A stretch of DNA of 64,000 nt from Pelodictyon luteolum DSM 273 (GCF_000012485.1 NC_007512.1:621001-685000), one strand, 5' to 3'; positions 48,467 through 58,062 are shown, numbered from the stretch's first letter. Made by a program: numbers and translations. Notes: generated by a model not told the origin, from the sequence alone.

Positions 48467-48958
48467 TCAGTCTGAAATTGTATTTTTCAGGATGAGCAGG
48501 TTTGCCGCAAATGCAAGCACGAGGGTGAAGAGTGTTGCCAGAAACCCGAGCACGACGATGCGGTACAGGGGAGAGAGTCCGAGCGGGTTGAGGCCGATGG
48601 CCAGGACGGTATGCGAAACGAATGCAGCAGCGGCCGTTGCCCCGTATATGCGCCGCATTTTCTGGCTGGGGGTGGCATGGCTGTCGCGTGGGATGTGGAA
48701 TGAGCCGGCCATAAAGCCGCCCGTGGTTCCCGCCAGCATATGGAGCCCCATGTCTCCCGTCATGAGGCCGCAGAGCATGCCGCCGAGAAAACCGAATCCG
48801 GTGCCGGCGTTTCGGCCGAGGGTGACGGCACTGAACCCGAGAAAGAGGGCGATGGCATCCGGGGCGGTATGCAGCAGGGTCAGGCGTGAAAACCCGAGTA
48901 CCTGCAGGATGCAGACGATCAGGAGTACGAAAAGGAGTACGAAGATATTTCTGGCCAC
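48467..48958 (-). CDS. mreD: rod shape-determining protein MreD
   Basis: The 163-residue membrane protein has about five helices (FVLLFVLLIVCILQVLGF, GFSAVTLGRNAGTGFGFLGGMLCGLM and following) and the MreD-type layout. It links MreC to the elongasome. It lies 40 bases after mreC and 3 bases before mrdA, in the usual order; MreD is short and weakly conserved, so position is part of the evidence. Confidence 0.9.
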   Translation of the reverse strand: MARNIFVLLFVLLIVCILQVLGFSRLTLLHTAPDAIALFLGFSAVTLGRNAGTGFGFLGGMLCGLMTGDMGLHMLAGTTGGFMAGSFHIPRDSHATPSQKMRRIYGATAAAAFVSHTVLAIGLNPLGLSPLYRIVVLGFLATLFTLVLAFAANLLILKNTISD

Positions 48959-48998
48959 GGTTGTACTTGGTGCGTTATTGATTCGCGGTATTGTTTCG

Positions 48999-49853
48999 TT
49001 ACTGTTTCGTCAGTGGGTCTCTTTTTCCGGGACCCGGGGTGCCGAGCATCCTAAGCTTTTCCGGCTCGTTGTTGAGCGGCGCCAGAAGGACGTAGTCCAG
49101 TCTGGAGAAATCGACGGCGGGTTTCATCGTGACCATGCTGAACAGCCGGCCGGGCATTACCGACGTCACCCGGCCGACAGGGAGGCCTGCAATTGCAAAG
49201 GTGCTGAAGTCGGTGGTGAGAAGCTCTTCTCCCTTGGCAAGGCTGCTGCTGATGGGAATGTGTTCGACATTGGCCATGTCTGCCCGTCCCCCGTCCCAGG
49301 AAACGAGGCCCGTGGTCCGGGTTTCCGCCGAGACCACGCTTACCTTGAAGTCGGAGTGGATGAGCGGCATGATGGATGCGTAGTGTGCCGATACCGATAC
49401 CACCCGTCCGACAAGCCCGTCGGGGGTCAGTACCGTCATGTCTTTTCTGATGCCGTCGTTGCGCCCTTTGTCGACGAGGAGCATGTTTTCTCGTTCGCTG
49501 AATGTCCGGTCGATGACGCGGGCGGTTTTGAACCCCTGCATGGCCGGAGGCGTGGCGGCATGGATGTGCTCAAGTGCGCTCTGGCGCTGCAGTGCGGTTT
49601 CAGCGACGAGGAGTCTGGCAAGAAGCCGGCTGTTCTGGGCCAGCAGCCGGTTATTCTCCTCCTTCATGTGCAGGAGGTGGCCGAGGCTCTGGATTCTCTC
49701 TGCAACGTAGCCCCGAAGGTTGTAGCCGGCAACGGCGACTTTTGAGGGGACATCGTTTTGTTCAATCGCGGTGATGATGAGGGATATCCCCGACAGCATG
49801 ACTGCGAGGATCCACGAATTGTATCTGAGAAATACCTTGAAAGAATTGTTCAC
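48999..49853 (-). CDS. mreC: rod shape-determining protein MreC
   Basis: The 284-residue protein has one N-terminal transmembrane helix (YNSWILAVMLSGISLIITAI), a coiled coil around residues 60-95 (MKEENNRLLAQNSRLLARLL) and beta domains with GLVGRVVSVSAHYASIMPLIHSDFKVSV, the conserved MreC core. It scaffolds PBP2 in the periplasm. It is the first gene of the minus-strand mre operon and is divergent from the GroES-like gene. Confidence 0.95.
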   Translation of the reverse strand: MNNSFKVFLRYNSWILAVMLSGISLIITAIEQNDVPSKVAVAGYNLRGYVAERIQSLGHLLHMKEENNRLLAQNSRLLARLLVAETALQRQSALEHIHAATPPAMQGFKTARVIDRTFSERENMLLVDKGRNDGIRKDMTVLTPDGLVGRVVSVSAHYASIMPLIHSDFKVSVVSAETRTTGLVSWDGGRADMANVEHIPISSSLAKGEELLTTDFSTFAIAGLPVGRVTSVMPGRLFSMVTMKPAVDFSRLDYVLLAPLNNEPEKLRMLGTPGPGKRDPLTKQ

Positions 49854-50027
49854 GGTTCGGGATGGTTATGCAGCGTCTCCGGGGGCACTCCCGCCGGATC
49901 CGCTTCAGGCCGGTGGTCCGCCGGATTTGCCGGACACGGAATTTTTTTACATTTTCACTCTTCTTCAGGCGGCGGGCTCACTGGCCCGCAGCAGCTCAGG
50001 GGTAACCAGCTTGACCGGTTCGGGAAC

Positions 50028-50399
50028 ATGAATATAAGTAAATTTGTCGTTGTCGGAGACAGGGTCCTCGTCAAACCTAAATCCCTTGAGGAACAGACGA
50101 AATCGGGCATCTACCTTCCGCCCGGCGTCCAGGAGAAAGAGAAGATCCAGAGCGGCTACATCCTCAAGGCGGGACCGGGATATCCCGTAGCCCCTCCTTC
50201 AGCCGAGGAACCCTGGAAAGAGAGCGTGTCCTCGACGCAGTACATCCCTCTACAGGCCCGTGTCGGGGATCTTGCCATTTTCCTGCAGGCCAGCTCCCAT
50301 GAGATCGATTACGATGGTGAGCGCTTTCTTATCGTTCCCAATGCAGCCATCCTGCTCCTTGTCCGGGAGGATGACGATCTTGAATACTATCTGAAGTGA
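50028..50399 (+). CDS. GroES-fold co-chaperonin paralogue (long variant)
   Basis: The 123-residue protein keeps the Cpn10 pattern: N-terminal strand FVVVGDRVLVKPKSLEE, mobile-loop-like TKSGIYLPPGV (compare KGGLYIPD in the genuine GroES of this window), and a C-terminal strand with FLIVPNAAILLLV. It differs by a long insertion (GYPVAPPSAEEPWKESVSS) and an acidic end (REDDDLEYYLK). It may cap GroEL or act alone; it has no GroEL partner gene or CIRCE here, and nadA follows one base later. ATG 50028 was chosen as the first Met before family sequence. Confidence 0.8.
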   Translation: MNISKFVVVGDRVLVKPKSLEEQTKSGIYLPPGVQEKEKIQSGYILKAGPGYPVAPPSAEEPWKESVSSTQYIPLQARVGDLAIFLQASSHEIDYDGERFLIVPNAAILLLVREDDDLEYYLK

Positions 50400-50400
50400 C

Positions 50401-51366
50401 ATGAATACATCACATGCAGGCAGCGAACCTGAAGCATTTTCCACAACCGGGCTGCAGGAGCGCGTCAGGGCGCTGAAAAAAGAGATGCACGCCGTCATTC
50501 TGGCCCATTACTACACCCTTCCCGAAATACAGGAGGTCGCCGATATCGTGGGTGACAGCCTCGCACTTGCCCGTGCCGCCGAAACGGTCGACGCTGAGGT
50601 GATCGTCTTTGCCGGCGTCTATTTCATGGGCGAGACAGCAAAGATACTCAACCCGTCGAGGACGGTGCTGATGCCGGACCGCAATGCGGGATGCCCGCTT
50701 GCCGACAGCTGTCCGGAGGAGGAGTTTGCGGAGTTCCGCCGCCGCCACCCCGGGGCCGTCGCCATCACCTACATCAATTCCACCGCTGCCACGAAGGCTC
50801 AGTCCGACATCACCTGCACATCCTCGAACGCCCTCTCCATCGTTCGCCAGATACCCCCGGACCAGCCGATCATTTTCGGGCCCGACAGGAATCTCGGCGA
50901 CTATATCGCCCGCCAGCTCGGTCGCGACATCATCCTCTGGCAGGGGTTCTGCTATGTCCATGAAGCCTACAGGGCTGATATGATGAAGACGGCGCAGAGG
51001 GAGCATCCCGGAGCTGAGCTCATTGCGCATCCTGAGTGCCGTCGTGAGGTGCTCGAACTTGCTTCGTTCGTCGGCTCGACCCAGGCGCTGCTCGACTATA
51101 CCCAAAAGAGCCCTTCCGAAGCATTCATCGTGGCTACCGAGCCCGGCATCCTCTACGAAATGCAGCGCCGCTCGCCCGGTAAGACCTTCATTCCCGCTCC
51201 CCGCGACATGACAAACCCGAGGAGCGTCTGTACCCAGATGAAGCAGAATACCCTCGAGAAGCTATACCGGTGCATGCTTGAGCGTTCACCCGAAATCACC
51301 GTCCCGGAGCCCCTCTTGAGCGCAGCCCTGAAGCCGATCCGCAGGATGCTCGACATGTCCGCCTGA
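50401..51366 (+). CDS. nadA: quinolinate synthase A
   Basis: NadA condenses iminoaspartate (from NadB) with dihydroxyacetone phosphate to quinolinate, using a [4Fe-4S] cluster. The 321-residue protein has ILAHYYTLPEIQEVADIVGDSL, VYFMGETAKILNP, and cluster-type cysteines in AGCPLADSC, HPECRREV and the C-terminal SVCTQMKQNTLEKL region. It starts one base after the GroES-like gene. Confidence 0.96.
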   Translation: MNTSHAGSEPEAFSTTGLQERVRALKKEMHAVILAHYYTLPEIQEVADIVGDSLALARAAETVDAEVIVFAGVYFMGETAKILNPSRTVLMPDRNAGCPLADSCPEEEFAEFRRRHPGAVAITYINSTAATKAQSDITCTSSNALSIVRQIPPDQPIIFGPDRNLGDYIARQLGRDIILWQGFCYVHEAYRADMMKTAQREHPGAELIAHPECRREVLELASFVGSTQALLDYTQKSPSEAFIVATEPGILYEMQRRSPGKTFIPAPRDMTNPRSVCTQMKQNTLEKLYRCMLERSPEITVPEPLLSAALKPIRRMLDMSA

Positions 51367-51368
51367 AG

Positions 51369-52151
51369 ATGGGCGCGGAAAGGGCGCCAACCCCCGGAAG
51401 CCGCAGGCAGAAATTCCTTTCGGCCGTTCCGGCCGCCATCCTCATTCTTCCCGTACTCCTCTCTTTGCGGGGAGACGCCCTCGGCTGGCACGACCGTACC
51501 CATGTGGCCATTGCCCGGGCGGCAGGGTTCGAACGCTGGTACAGTGCTGCGGCTCCCGACGTTGCAAAGTCGAAGTACCCGTGCGGCGCCTATGAAGGGA
51601 AGAACCATTACTTCCACAATCCCGAAAACAGGCAGGTCACCGGCGGGATGGTGCAGAGGCAGATCAGCCTCCATGATCGTGCCGATGACCAGGAGGGGCA
51701 CCTCTACGGCGCCATCGTGGCCTCGGTCCGGGAGTACCGGGCGCTTCGGGCCAGGGGGAAGTTCGCAGACTACCCGATGGTTTACTGTCCCCACTATGCC
51801 GGAGACCTTTCGATGCCGCTGCACAACGTGGCCTATGACGCCTTCAACCGCGCACGCCATCATGCCAATGACGGTGTCATCGAAGAGAGCGCGTTCCGGG
51901 ATGCCGCCCTTCTCCGGAGCCGCATCTACCCCATACGCATCGGGAACGAGGATGAGCTTTGCCTTGAAATCGCCCGCATCGCCGAACTCTCCCGCCAGCT
52001 CGCCCTCCGGATGCAGCGCGAGGGCCGCGACATGACCCGGACGGAGGCCCTCGGCCAGGCGGTGCACTCCGCCTCGCTCCTTCAGGCCATCCTCATCTAT
52101 GCCGGATGCCCCGTTCTCGATCTTCCTGAAAGCGCCTTGGAGCTTCCGTGA
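51369..52151 (+). CDS. exported zinc-dependent phospholipase C / P1-nuclease-like protein
   Basis: The 260-residue protein has a signal peptide (basic start, then FLSAVPAAILILPVLLSLRGDALG). The mature protein would start near GWHDRTHVAIARAAG, where a Trp-His pair often provides zinc ligands in this fold. The central motif HYAGDLSMPLHN resembles YxGDxxQPLH of P1 nuclease and zinc phospholipase C. Substrate (phospholipid or nucleic acid) is unknown. It starts two bases after nadA. The ATG is that of 51369. Confidence 0.78.
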   Translation: MGAERAPTPGSRRQKFLSAVPAAILILPVLLSLRGDALGWHDRTHVAIARAAGFERWYSAAAPDVAKSKYPCGAYEGKNHYFHNPENRQVTGGMVQRQISLHDRADDQEGHLYGAIVASVREYRALRARGKFADYPMVYCPHYAGDLSMPLHNVAYDAFNRARHHANDGVIEESAFRDAALLRSRIYPIRIGNEDELCLEIARIAELSRQLALRMQREGRDMTRTEALGQAVHSASLLQAILIYAGCPVLDLPESALELP

Positions 52152-52208
52152 GACGGGTTGCGAATGATGTAAAAAATACTTAAACTTGACCCTGTTCTTT
52201 TTTCTTTC

Positions 52209-52456
52209 CGGTGCCGGACGCCCCCGTGGTCCGGATAATAGGGAAGTACGCGAAAACCGTACACTGTGCCCGCAACTGTATGATGGTTCGCCGTCAGCGA
52301 ACAAGGCAGCTCTGCCGAAGTTTCCTGACGGTATGCTTCAATCCACTTCGCCGACCGCAATACTTCCGCAGGAAGGGCGTGGGAAGGATTGAGTGCCCGG
52401 ATTGCCCGCCCCCGTGGCAGGCTGAAAATGCCGTCGAAAGTCAGGAAACCTGCCGG
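52209..52456 (+). promoter_or_regulatory. cobalamin riboswitch
   Basis: The conserved aptamer core can be read in order: GGTGCC at 52209, ATAATAGGGAA near 52228, a small stem, then CTGTGCCCGCAACTGT, CCACT, GTGGGAAGG near 52379, and the B12 box AAAGTCAGGAAACCTGCC ending at 52454. The gene downstream on the same strand is nrdJ, 219 bases away, with no other gene between. The expression platform is unclear: a weak stem (CGGAC / GTCCG with an inner CCCC / GGGG) lies near 52489-52525 and lacks a T-run. Confidence 0.9.
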
Positions 52457-52674
52457 ATAAACGCTGTCGAGATGGCTTCGGGATGAAGGCCGGACAGCTG
52501 CCTCTTGCCCCCTCATCGGGGTCCGTGTCAACATTTATGATTTATGTTATATTCTTTATTTCCGGTATGAAAAATGCTTCGGCTCACACTTACCGATATG
52601 GCTCGACGGCACGTATAAGTTGTTTTAAAAGAATATTTTAAGTTTCCCTCCAACTCTGATCCCGGAGCGCTTCC

Positions 52675-55600
52675 ATGAAAATCTCCCGTCTCTTTACATC
52701 TCCCGGTGAAAACGTCTATGACCGGTTCGAATATACCCAGAAGTCTTCGGTCCTCAGGAACACTGACGGCTCCAAAGTGTTTGAGATGAATGAACTCGAG
52801 GTGCCGAAGCACTGGTCGCAGATGGCGGCTGACATCCTTGCCCAGAAATATTTCCGCAAGACGGGTGTTCCGCAGGTTGACGGAGATGGAAACCCCTTGC
52901 TTGACGAGGAAGGCCGTCCGGTCACCGGCAGCGAACACTCTATCCGCCAGGTCGTGCACCGTCTGGCCGGATGCTGGCGCCAGTGGGGTGAAAAACACGG
53001 ATATTTCGACTCCCCGGAGGACGCAGAGGCGTTTTACGATGAGGTCGCCTACATGCTCATTGCGCAGCAGGGCGCCCCGAACTCCCCCCAGTGGTTCAAT
53101 ACCGGACTGAATTTCGCCTACGGCATCACCGGTCCTGCCCAGGGACACTACCATGTCGATCCTGCCACGAAGAAGGTGGTCGAGTCCGAAGATGCATACA
53201 CCCGTCCGCAGGCGCATGCCTGTTTCATCCAGTCCGTCAATGACGATCTGGTCAATGAAGGCGGCATCTTCGACCTTGCGGTCCGCGAAGCCCGGGTGTT
53301 CAAGTTCGGCAGCGGCTCGGGCACCAACTATTCCAATCTCCGCTCCTCGGGCGAAAAGCTCAGCGGAGGCGGCAGCTCGTCGGGCCTCATGAGCTTCCTG
53401 AAGATCTTCGATTCCGCGGCCGGCGCCATCAAGTCGGGCGGAACCACTCGCCGTGCGGCCAAGATGGTCATTATCGACATCGATCATCCGGATGTCGAGA
53501 AATTCATTGAGTGGAAGGCCCGTGAAGAGGACAAGGTCGCCTCGCTCGTTGCCGGCTCGAGGATCTGCTCGCGCTTCCTGCAGGCCATTGTCGAAGAGGC
53601 CATCCTGAACGGCGCCGACAGACTCGAGAACCCGAAACTCCAGCGCCTGATCGAGAACGCCCTGCACCGTGCCGTGCCGATGAGCTACATCATCCGGGTG
53701 CTCGCCCTTGTCGAGCAGGGCTATACCACGCTTGATTTCGAAGAGTACGATACCCATTACGAATCGGAAGCCTACCAGACCGTCGGCGGACAGAATTCGA
53801 ACAACACCGTGAGGGTGACGAACGCCTTCATGAAGGCGGTCGAGAACAACGAACTCTGGATGCTTAAGGAACGCACAACCGGCAAGACCGCCCGTGCGGT
53901 CAACGCCCGTGAACTCTGGGAAAAGATTCTCCTGAGCGCATGGAAGTGCGCCGATCCGGGCCTCCAGTTCGACACCACCATCAACGAATGGCACACCTGC
54001 CCGGCAGCCGGCAGGATCAATGCGAGTAACCCCTGTGTGACTGCAGAGACACTGGTCGCCACAGACCGGGGACTTGAGCGTATCGGGGAACTTGTCGGAC
54101 AGTCGAGAGGTATCAGGGGTATTGAGGGCAAGCTGCACTGGGTCGAAAAGATTTTCCCGACCGGCACGAAAGAAGTATACGAGCTCCGGACGAAAGCCGG
54201 ATATCGCCTGAAACTCACCGGAGATCATCCCGTTTATACTGAAAATCGCGGTGATGTCAAGGCCTGTGAACTCTCCAAGGACGATGTGGTCAGACTTGTC
54301 GGGGCAGAGTTTGGTAAAGAATCGACAGGCTCTGTCGATGTTGCCCAGCTGATCGGTCTGCTTGTCGGGGATGGCTGTATTACCCGGAATGCTGAACTCA
54401 CGGCTTCCGGAGAGCAGCGCCGTGTTGCCTTTCTTGCCATGGACAAGGCTGAAGCGGAGATTACCGGATGGGCAAATACGCTCATTAACGATCTGCGTCC
54501 TGAGCTTGGCGAGCACAATAAGCAGGGTTCCCTCACCCAGACCCTCACCTCGTCCCGCGTCGCTGTCGGCAGCCCCAGAATTCTCAATCTGCTTGAGAAC
54601 TATGCGGTTCTCGATGGTGGAAGCGAAAAGAAAATGTTTTCCGATGCGGTGTTCCGTCTTCAGCAGGCTGAACAGGCGGCTTTGCTCCGTGGACTTTTCA
54701 CTGCCGACGGCACGGTTGCCAACTACGGTGTCAAATCCCGGTATGTCGCGCTCGATTCCACCTCGCTCGACCTGCTTCTGCAGGTACAGCTGCTGCTCTT
54801 GAATTTCGGCATCAAGGCCAAAATCTACGAGAATCGCCGGGCCGGAGACCTTGTCTCTATGCTTCCGGACGGCAAGGGCGGCATGAGGGAATATCCGGTG
54901 CAGGAGATGCACAGCCTGCGCATCAGCCGAAGCTCCAGGGTTCTTTTTCAGGAGTCCATCGGATTCATGGAGGAGAGCCGGAAGGCTGAAGCGCTCGCAC
55001 GTCTGAACATGACGGTCGACACCTATCGTGACCCGCTGGTCGACAGGGTGGCATCACTGAGGAGTATCGGCCGGCAGCCGGTTTTCGATCTTACCGAGCC
55101 TGAGAACCATCACTTTATTGCCAACGGCATCGGTGTTCATAATTGCAGCGAGTACATGTTCCTCGACAATACGGCCTGCAATCTCGCCAGCCTTAACCTG
55201 ATCCACTTCGTCGACGAAGAGTCCGGGCATGTCAAAATCAACGAGCTCCGCCACGCCGCGGCGCTCTGGACCGTCGTGCTCGAGATCTCGGTTCTCATGG
55301 CCCACTTCCCCTCTCCCGATATCGCGCGTCTCAGCTACGAGTATCGCACCCTCGGTCTCGGGTTCGCCAATCTCGGCACCGTCCTGATGGTGCTCGGCAT
55401 CCCCTACGACTCCCCGAAAGCGCTTGCGCTTGCCGGTGCCATTTCGGCCATCATCACCGGCCAGGCCTATGTCACCTCAGCAGAGATCTCCCGCGACCTC
55501 GGTCCATTCGACGGTTACCAGGCGAACTCGAAGGAGATGCTCCGCGTCATCCGCAACCACCGCCGTGCAGCCCGCAACGAGTCGGAGGAGGAGTATGAGG

Positions 55601-57240
55601 AGCTGTCGGTCAAGCCGCGCGGCATCGATTCCGAGTACTGCCCGAAAGAGCTCTTCGAGGCAGCCGGCAGTGTTTGGGACGAAGCGCTGCAGAAGGGAAA
55701 GAAGTACGGGTTCCGCAACGCCCAGGTCAGCGTCATCGCTCCGACCGGCACGATCGGCCTCGTCATGGACTGTGACACTACCGGCATCGAGCCTGAATTC
55801 GCCATCGTCAAGTTCAAGAAACTCGCCGGCGGTGGTTATTTCAAGATCGTCAACCAGTCGGTGCACAAGGCCCTCAAGCGCCTTGGTTACGCTGCGCAGG
55901 AGATTGAAGAGATCGAAAAGTACTGCAAGGGAAGCGGTTCGCTTGAGGGGTGTCCGTCGATCAACAGCCAGTGGCTCATGAATCGGGGCTTCACTGAAGA
56001 GAAGATCGCCCTGCTCGAGTCGAACCTCGCAGCGGTCTTCGACATCCGGTTCGCGTTCAACAAGTGGATTCTCGGAGAGGAATTCTGTCAGTCGCTCGGC
56101 TTCACGGAAGCCCAGCTGAACGATCCCGGCTTTGACATGCTCCAGGCTCTTGGCGCCAGCGCCGAAGACGCTGAAGCGGCCAATGACTTCATCTGCGGCA
56201 CCATGACCATCGAGGGTGCGCCGCACCTCAAGCTGGAGCACCTTCCGGTGTTCGACTGCGCGAGCCGCTGCGGGCAGAAGGGGCTGCGCTTCATCAACCA
56301 CATGGCCCATGTGCGGATGATGTCGTCGGTCCAGCCGTTCATTTCCGGCGCCATCTCCAAGACGGTCAATATGCCGGCCACCGCCACCACCGCTGAAATC
56401 GGCGAGGTATACCTCTCCGGCTGGCAGCATATGGTGAAGGCCATCACCGTATATCGTGACGGGTCTAAGCTCTCCCAGCCGCTCAACATTTCAAGTTACC
56501 AGGATCTCGACGAAGTGATCATGCTCGGCAACGAAGAGGATCTTGACGAGACAAAGGGCCCACGCGAAGTCCAGGAGCGGATTATCGAGCGGGTCTACCA
56601 CCGCAGCGAGCGCCGGCTCCTGCCGAAGCGCAGGAAAGGATTCATCCGCGAAGCATACGTAGGCGGCCACAAGGTGTTCCTCCGTACCGGCGAATACGAG
56701 GACGGCTCGCTCGGCGAGGTGTTCATCGACATGTACAAGGAGGGGGCATCCTTCAAAGGTCTGCTCAACTGTTTCGCCGTGCTGGCCTCGAAGGCCCTGC
56801 AGTACGGCATGCCGCTCGAGGAGCTGGTCGACAGCTTCACCTTCACCCGGTTCGAACCGGCGGGTGCCGTCCAGGGGCACAACGCCATCAAGAACTCGAC
56901 CTCGATTCTCGACTACGTGTTCCGCTCCATAGGCTACGACTACCTCGGCCGCAAGGACTTCGTGCATGTCAAGGCAGTCGATGAGGTGCCCGAGCACGGT
57001 GCGGATGCAAAGAATAGCAACGGGCAGACCTCGCCGGTGGCGGCACTGGAAGCCGAGGCGGTTCCTGCCGCCCATCATGCCGGATCCGAGTACACCAATA
57101 CGCTGAAGAGCCAGGTCATGCAGGCAAAGGTGCAGGGCTATACGGGCGAGCAGTGCGAGAACTGCGGTTCGATGAGGGTCAAGCAGAACGGAACCTGCAA
57201 AGTCTGTGAAGACTGCGGAATGACGACCGGCTGCTCATAG
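52675..57240 (+). CDS. nrdJ: adenosylcobalamin-dependent ribonucleotide reductase (class II) with intein
   Basis: NrdJ makes deoxynucleotides using adenosylcobalamin, without oxygen. The 1521-residue precursor is 1151 residues after removal of a 370-residue intein (residues 454-823) that sits between NP and the conserved CSEYMFLDN of the active-site region. The extein has GSGSGTNYSNLRSSGE, family reductase blocks such as IGLVMDCDTTGIEPEFAIVK, and the C-terminal tail with CxxC pairs (CENCG, CKVCEDCG), expected to re-reduce the active site. The start MKISRLFTSPGENVYDR follows GGAGC. A cobalamin riboswitch lies upstream. Confidence 0.95.
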   Translation: MKISRLFTSPGENVYDRFEYTQKSSVLRNTDGSKVFEMNELEVPKHWSQMAADILAQKYFRKTGVPQVDGDGNPLLDEEGRPVTGSEHSIRQVVHRLAGCWRQWGEKHGYFDSPEDAEAFYDEVAYMLIAQQGAPNSPQWFNTGLNFAYGITGPAQGHYHVDPATKKVVESEDAYTRPQAHACFIQSVNDDLVNEGGIFDLAVREARVFKFGSGSGTNYSNLRSSGEKLSGGGSSSGLMSFLKIFDSAAGAIKSGGTTRRAAKMVIIDIDHPDVEKFIEWKAREEDKVASLVAGSRICSRFLQAIVEEAILNGADRLENPKLQRLIENALHRAVPMSYIIRVLALVEQGYTTLDFEEYDTHYESEAYQTVGGQNSNNTVRVTNAFMKAVENNELWMLKERTTGKTARAVNARELWEKILLSAWKCADPGLQFDTTINEWHTCPAAGRINASNPCVTAETLVATDRGLERIGELVGQSRGIRGIEGKLHWVEKIFPTGTKEVYELRTKAGYRLKLTGDHPVYTENRGDVKACELSKDDVVRLVGAEFGKESTGSVDVAQLIGLLVGDGCITRNAELTASGEQRRVAFLAMDKAEAEITGWANTLINDLRPELGEHNKQGSLTQTLTSSRVAVGSPRILNLLENYAVLDGGSEKKMFSDAVFRLQQAEQAALLRGLFTADGTVANYGVKSRYVALDSTSLDLLLQVQLLLLNFGIKAKIYENRRAGDLVSMLPDGKGGMREYPVQEMHSLRISRSSRVLFQESIGFMEESRKAEALARLNMTVDTYRDPLVDRVASLRSIGRQPVFDLTEPENHHFIANGIGVHNCSEYMFLDNTACNLASLNLIHFVDEESGHVKINELRHAAALWTVVLEISVLMAHFPSPDIARLSYEYRTLGLGFANLGTVLMVLGIPYDSPKALALAGAISAIITGQAYVTSAEISRDLGPFDGYQANSKEMLRVIRNHRRAARNESEEEYEELSVKPRGIDSEYCPKELFEAAGSVWDEALQKGKKYGFRNAQVSVIAPTGTIGLVMDCDTTGIEPEFAIVKFKKLAGGGYFKIVNQSVHKALKRLGYAAQEIEEIEKYCKGSGSLEGCPSINSQWLMNRGFTEEKIALLESNLAAVFDIRFAFNKWILGEEFCQSLGFTEAQLNDPGFDMLQALGASAEDAEAANDFICGTMTIEGAPHLKLEHLPVFDCASRCGQKGLRFINHMAHVRMMSSVQPFISGAISKTVNMPATATTAEIGEVYLSGWQHMVKAITVYRDGSKLSQPLNISSYQDLDEVIMLGNEEDLDETKGPREVQERIIERVYHRSERRLLPKRRKGFIREAYVGGHKVFLRTGEYEDGSLGEVFIDMYKEGASFKGLLNCFAVLASKALQYGMPLEELVDSFTFTRFEPAGAVQGHNAIKNSTSILDYVFRSIGYDYLGRKDFVHVKAVDEVPEHGADAKNSNGQTSPVAALEAEAVPAAHHAGSEYTNTLKSQVMQAKVQGYTGEQCENCGSMRVKQNGTCKVCEDCGMTTGCS
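54034..55143 (+). mobile_element. intein with LAGLIDADG-type homing endonuclease inside nrdJ
   Basis: The in-frame element (370 aa) begins CVTAETLVATDRG and ends HHFIANGIGVHN, followed by extein Cys. The N-terminal block (Cys1), the TGDHPVY block (TxxH) and the terminal His-Asn pair are those of a self-splicing intein. Two dodecapeptide motifs (LIGLLVGDGCI and LRGLFTADGTV) indicate a homing endonuclease in its middle. Splicing and endonuclease activity are inferred from intact motifs. Confidence 0.95.
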
Positions 57241-57271
57241 GCGGCATCGGCTTTCCCTGCGACATACCTTG

Positions 57272-57307
57272 AAGCCCCCATGTTCAGTCTGAGCATGGGG
57301 GCTTTTT
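57272..57307 (+). terminator. nrdJ terminator
   Basis: AAGCCCCCATG pairs with CATGGGGGCTT across an 11-base loop, and five Ts end the stem, 32 bases after the stop codon. Confidence 0.9.
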
Positions 57308-57366
57308 GCTGGTGCCGGACTTTCGCCGCAGGGCGGCTGCTGAAAGTCCCGGCTGCTGAAAGTTCT

Positions 57367-58062
57367 CTATGCAGGGACGGGCCGGAAGCCGGTGGCACCC
57401 TCCCGGATGGAGGCTTCAACGAGGCTCCGGTCCTGTATCAGGAGGGTTCTGGAGGGGGAGTGGCGGATGAGTTCATAGTCGTGGGTGCCGATGACGACGA
57501 TGATGCCTTTCTGGTTGATCTTTTTCAGGTACTCGAGGATTTCAATCGAGGTGTCGGGGTCGAGATTTCCTGTCGGTTCGTCGGCAAGGATAACCAGCGG
57601 TTCGCGGACCAGTGCGCGGGCGATCGATACCCGCTGCTGCTCACCGCCCGAGAGGCGGATCGGCAGCTCCCCGGCGACATCCGAGAGTCCGACGCTTTCG
57701 AGCGCGTGCATCACCTTTTCACGGATCAGTTTCTCCTTCGTGCCCGTTACCTTCAAAACGAACGCGAGGTTGTCGTAAACGCTGCGGTCTTCAAGCAGCC
57801 TGAAGTCCTGAAAGACGATGCCGAGTTTGCGCCGCAGGAGCGGGATCTCCCTTTTTTTGATGGTACGGGAGTTGTATCCGGCTATGATGAGCTCCCCTTT
57901 TTTCGGCTTGATCTCCATATACATCGTTTTCAGGAGGGTCGATTTCCCGCTCCCGCTTTTTCCTGCAATAAAGACCAGTTCACCCGGCTGGATGGTCAGG
58001 TTGAGATTGGAGAACACCGGCTTTCTGTTGAGCTCGATATCAAGATTGACGAATGAAATCAT
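57367..58062 (-). CDS. FtsE-like ABC transporter ATP-binding protein
   Basis: The 231-residue ATPase has Walker [14 protein letters not shown]-loop [18 protein letters not shown], signature [15 protein letters not shown], Walker [14 protein letters not shown] and the H-loop GTHDYELI. The Q-loop region and size fit the FtsE/LolD group; FtsE-FtsX in division is plausible but no FtsX-like permease lies in the window. It overlaps the pdxA stop by four bases (ATGA). Confidence 0.88.
   Translation of the reverse strand: MISFVNLDIELNRKPVFSNLNLTIQPGELVFIAGKSGSGKSTLLKTMYMEIKPKKGELIIAGYNSRTIKKREIPLLRRKLGIVFQDFRLLEDRSVYDNLAFVLKVTGTKEKLIREKVMHALESVGLSDVAGELPIRLSGGEQQRVSIARALVREPLVILADEPTGNLDPDTSIEILEYLKKINQKGIIVVIGTHDYELIRHSPSRTLLIQDRSLVEASIREGATGFRPVPA

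Noticed and set aside
52537-52644. A short frame starting MIYVIFFISG between the riboswitch and nrdJ
   Set aside because: No ribosome site, no similarity, AT-rich leader composition.
52528-54912. A 794-codon open frame antisense to nrdJ
   Set aside because: It covers the true nrdJ frame and intein on the other strand and has no ribosome site or domain.
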